From Apodemus sylvaticus (lineage: Eukaryota > Chordata > Mammalia > Rodentia > Muridae): 64,000 nucleotides of DNA. Under the pieces are notes generated by a model. The model ran no database searches, was not told the origin of the DNA, and saw only the letters and a list, made by a program, of their open reading frames with translations. The stretch is from the NCBI RefSeq assembly GCF_947179515.1, contig NC_067473.1, positions 85,445,850 through 85,509,849 of the forward strand, given 5' to 3'. Of this stretch, positions 60,139 through 64,000 are shown piece after piece (position 1 is the stretch's first letter; each line of letters starts with the position of its first letter). Made by a program: the position numbers and the translations under genes.

Positions 60139-60501
60139 AGCTGGAAGACAATTTTACAAGCAAATGGTCTCAGGAAACAAGCTCAGAGTAGCCATTCTAA
60201 TATCAGATAAAATTGACATTCAACCTAAAGTCATCAAAAGAGACACTGAGGGACACTTCTTGCTGGTCAAAGGAAAAATACACCAAGAAGAACTCTCAAG
60301 CCTCAACATCTATGCTCCAAATGTAAGGGCACCCTCCTTCATAAAAGAAACTTTGCAAAAGCAGAAAGCACACATTGCATCTAACACAATAATTGTGGGT
60401 GACTTCAACACTGCACTTTCCTCAATGGATCAATAAGGAAAACAGAAAGTGAACAGGGACACAGTCAAACTAATTGAAACTTTTGACCAATTAGATTTAA
60501 C

Positions 60502-60516
60502 ACACACACACACACT

Positions 60517-60543
<27 letters not shown>
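60502..60543. repeat. (CA)n microsatellite in L1 ORF2
   Basis: About 20 CA units with one CTCA interruption, followed by ATATATCCATATATAAC. Same ORF2 place as the (TA)n at 4320-4353 of L1 b. Confidence 0.95.
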
Positions 60544-60549
<6 letters not shown>

Positions 60550-63500
60550 CCATATATAACATTTTGTCCTAAAGAAAAAGAATATACCTTTTTCTCAGCA
60601 CCTCATGGTACCTTCTTAAAAATCGACCATATAATTGCTCACAAGAAAGACCTCAACAAATATAAGAAGATTGAAATAATCCCATGCCTCCTATCAGATC
60701 ACTATGGAGTGAAGGTGGTCTTCATTAGCAACAAAAACAACAGAAAGCCCTCATACTCATGGAAACTGAACTATACTCTACACAATGATAACTTTGTTAA
60801 GGAAGAAATAAAGAAAAAAATTAAAGACTTTTTAGAATTTAATAAAAATGAAGACAGGACATACTTAAATATATGGTATACAATGAAAGCAGTGCTAATA
60901 GGAAAACTCATAGCCCTGATTGCCTCCAAAAAGAAAATGGAGAAAGCATACACTAGCAGCTTAAGGATACACCTGAAAGCCCTGGAACAAAGAGAAGCTA
61001 ATTCACCCAGGAGGAGTAGAAGGCGGGAAATCATCAAACTCAGGGCTGAAATCAATCAAGTAGAAAGAAAGAGAACCATACAAAGAATCAACAAAACCAG
61101 GAGCTGGTTCTTTATGAAAATCAACAAGATAGATAAACCCTTAGCCAGATTAACCAAAGGGCACAGAAACAGTACCAGATAAACAAAATTAGAAATGAAA
61201 AGGGAGATATAACAACAGAAACTGAGGAAATTCAAAAAATCATCATATCCTACTACAAAAGCCTATGTTCAATACAACTAGAGAATCTGTAGGAAATGGC
61301 TAATTTCCTAGACAGATACCAAACACCAAACTTAAATCAGGATCAAATAGATCATCTAAACAGTCCCATAACCCCTAAAGAAATAAAAGGGTCCATAGAA
61401 AGACTTTCAACCAAAAAAAGCACTGGATGAGATGGCTTCAGTGAAGAATTCTATCAGACCTTCAAAGAAGACCTAACACCAAAACTCATCGAACTATTCC
61501 ACAAAATTGAAACAGAAGGAACACTACCTAACTCGTTCTATGAAGCCACAATTATGCTGAAACTAAAACCACACAAAGATCCAACAAAGAAAGAGACCTT
61601 CATACCAATTTCCCTTATGCATACCAATGCAAAAATACTCAATAAAATTCTTGCCAACCGAATCCAAGAACACATCAAAACAATAATCCACCATGATTAA
61701 GTAGGCTTCATCCTAGGGACGCAGGGATAATTCAATATCAGGAAATCCAACAATGCAATCAAATACATAAACAAACTCAAAGAAAAAAAAAACATATGAT
61801 CATTTTGTTAAATACTGACAAAATTCAGCATCCTTTCATGCTAAAAGTCTTGGAATGAACAGGAATTCAAGGCCCATACCTAAACATAGTTAAAGCAGTA
61901 TACAGCAGACTAATGGCCAACATCAAACTAAATGGAGAGAAACTTGAAGCAATCCCACTAAAATCAGGGACTAGACAAGGCTGCCCTCTCTCTCCCGATC
62001 ATTTCAATATAATACTTGAACTTCTAGCTAGAGCGATTAGACAACATAAGGAGGTGAAAGGGATTCAAATTGGAAAGGAAGAAGTCAAATTATCACTATT
62101 TGTATATGATATGATAGTATACTAATGTGATCCAAAAAACTCCAGCAGAAAAATTCTACAGCTGATAAACAACTTCAGCAAATTGTCTGGTTATAAAATC
62201 AACTCAAGTAAATCAGTTGCCTTCCTATACTCAAAGGATAAGCACCCTGAGAAAGAAGTTAGGGAAATGACACTTTTCACAATAGCCACAAACAATGTAA
62301 AGTATCTTGGTGTGACTCTAACCAAACAAAGTGAAAGATCTATACGACAAGAACTTCAGGTCTCTGAAGAAGGAAATTGAAGAAGACCTCAGAAAATGGA
62401 ATTATCTTCCATGCTCATGGTTGGCAGGATTAATATAGTTAAAATGGCCATTTTTCCAAAAGCAATATACAGATTCAATGCAATACCCATCAAAATCCCA
62501 ACTCAGTTCTTCACAGAGTTAGAAAAAGCAATTCTCAAATTCATCTGGTATAACAAAAAACCCAGGATAGCTAAAACTATTCTCAACAGTAAAAGAACTT
62601 CTGGGGGAATCAGTACCCCAAACCTCAAGCAATACTACAGAGGAATAGTATTAAAAACTGCATAGTATTGGCACAGTGATGAGCAAATAGACCAAAGGAA
62701 TAGAATTGAAGACCCAGAAATGAATCCACACACCAATGGTCACTTGATCTTCAACAAAGGAGCAGAAAACCTCCAGTGGAAAAAAGATAGCCTTTTCATC
62801 AAATGGTTCTGGTTCAACTGGAGGTCAGCATGCAGAAGAATGCAAATTGATCCATGCTCATTTCCTTGTTCTAAGATTAACTCTAAGTGGACCAAGGACC
62901 TCCACGTAAAACCAGACACAGTGGAAGTAATAGAAAAGAAACTGGGGAAATCCCTTGAGGACATGGACTCAGGGGAAAAGTTCCTGAACAGAACACCAAT
63001 AGCTTATGTTCTAAGATCAAGAATTGACAAATGGGACCTCATAAAATTACAAAGTTTCTGTAAGGCAAAGGACACCATCAAAAGGACAAATCAGCAACCA
63101 ACAAGATCTTCACCAACCGTACATCTGACAGAGGGCTAATATCCAATATATACAAAGAACTCAAGAAGTTAAACCCCAGGGAACCAAATAACCCTATTAA
63201 AAATGGGGTACAGATATAAACAAAGAATTTTCACATGAAGAAATTCAGATGGCTGAGAAGCACCTTAAGAAATGTTCAACATCATTAGTCATTAGGGAAA
63301 TGCAAAACAAAACAACCCTGAGATTTCACCTCACACCAGTCAGAATGCCCAAGGTTAAAAACTCAGGAGACAGCAGGTGTTGAAGAAGATGTGGAGAAAC
63401 AGGAACACTCCCCCACTGCTGGTGGGATTGTAAGAGGGTACAACCAATATGGAATTCAGTCTAGCGGTTCTTCAGAAAATTGGACAAGACACTTCTGGAA

Positions 63501-64000
63501 TACCCTGCTATACCTCTCCTGGGCATATATCTAAATGGTTCCCCAGCATGCAATAAGGATAGATGCTCAATTATGTTCATAGCAGCCTTATTTATGATAG
63601 CCAGGAGCTGGAAAGAACCAAGATGTCTGTCAATGGAGGAATGGATACAGAAAATGTGGTATATTTACACAATGGAATACTACTCAGCAATTAAAAAAAA
63701 TGAATTCATGAAATTTTTAGGCAAATGGTTAGAACTGGAAAATATCTTCTTAAGTGAGGTAACCTAGTCACAAAAGAATACACATAGAATGCAATCTCTG
63801 ATAAGTGGATATTAATTAGCCCAGAAACTCTGAATACCCAAGGCACAATTAAGATAACAAATGACTCCCATGAAGAAGCAAGGAGAGGGTCCTGATCCTG
63901 GAAAGTCTTGATCTAGCATTGTAGAGGAATACCAGGACAGAGGAAAAAGGAGGGAGGTGATTGGAGAACGGGTGGAGAAAAGAAGGCTTATGGGATATAT

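Larger units (their letters stand above)
58466..64000 (+). mobile_element. L1 copy d: promoter repeats, deleted ORF1/ORF2 junction, ORF2, partial 3' UTR
   Basis: Order: about 3.3 promoter monomers, leader, ORF1 start (ATG 59380) with coiled coil, and a jump at about 60138 straight into the ORF2 endonuclease. That removes the RNA-binding half of ORF1 and the start of ORF2. The endonuclease holds a (CA)n tract at 60502-60543. In the reverse transcriptase the catalytic block reads L-F-V-Y-D-M (62095), not F-A-D-D. The C-terminal region extends to about 63770 and the 3' UTR runs off the window. The longest open piece is 157 codons (60709). Confidence 0.92.

Overview
The window is mammalian nuclear DNA from a mouse-like (murid) rodent. 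The evidence is the interspersed repeats: B1 and B2 SINEs, LINE-1 copies with tandem 5' promoter monomers and murine-type 3' ends, several class II (beta-retrovirus-like) LTR elements, and long TC/GA/CA/TA microsatellites. I see no intact protein-coding gene, tRNA, rRNA or prokaryote-style feature. Most of the sequence is transposon-derived. Repeat family names are given from recognition and were not searched; edges of diverged repeats are good to about 20-50 bases.

The host-gene content is three pseudogenes. (1) A retrocopy of EWSR1 (9.13-12.90 kb, +), recognisable from just before its start codon to its polyadenylation signal, split near its 5' end by a 1.4-kb LTR element with an exact 6-bp target duplication. 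(2) A lipocalin pseudogene, copy A (36.87-40.90 kb, +), in which six exons can be traced. It has a signal-peptide exon, a G-x-W-like exon 2, a 71-bp exon 3 with the N-G-x-C motif, exon 4, a 102-bp exon 5 and a short exon 6 with the C-terminal cysteine; the splice phases mostly fit. (3) An inverted copy B of the same gene (16.77-19.90 kb, -), with exons 2-6 at mirror positions and exon 2 cut by an L1. The two are head to head about 17 kb apart, and the homology includes introns and 3' flanks. Their 3' flanks carry a shared repeat (15.0-15.8 and 42.7-43.5 kb), and a third copy of it opens the window. The best family match I can make is the aphrodisin / odorant-binding-protein / MUP-like rodent lipocalins, so this looks like the edge of a duplicated pheromone-carrier cluster. 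In mouse the OBP/aphrodisin-like genes lie on the X chromosome; placing this window there is inference only.

Layout: 0-3 kb, flank repeat, LTR fragment and microsatellites; 3-9 kb, two L1s; 9.1-12.9 kb, EWSR1 retrocopy with LTR; 13-15 kb, little recognisable; 15-20 kb, lipocalin copy B; 20-25 kb, an old L1 with its own monomer-type promoter, interrupted by a reverse L1 piece; 25.3-27.3 kb, antisense remnant of an old class II ERV; 27.3-32.3 kb, L1 pieces and an LTR; 32.3-36.8 kb, unassigned sequence and an inverted-pair repeat; 36.9-43.5 kb, lipocalin copy A; 44.3-50.1 kb, a near full-length antisense L1; 50.3-51.0 kb, partner of the inverted-pair repeat; 51.3-58.5 kb, a second copy of the old ERV containing a younger 4.9-kb provirus; 58.5 kb to the end, another L1 with a third set of promoter repeats.

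No unknown working system is visible. The value of the window is in its nested history: a probable inverted gene duplication, followed by ordered L1, LTR and SINE insertions whose relative ages can be read from who interrupts whom.
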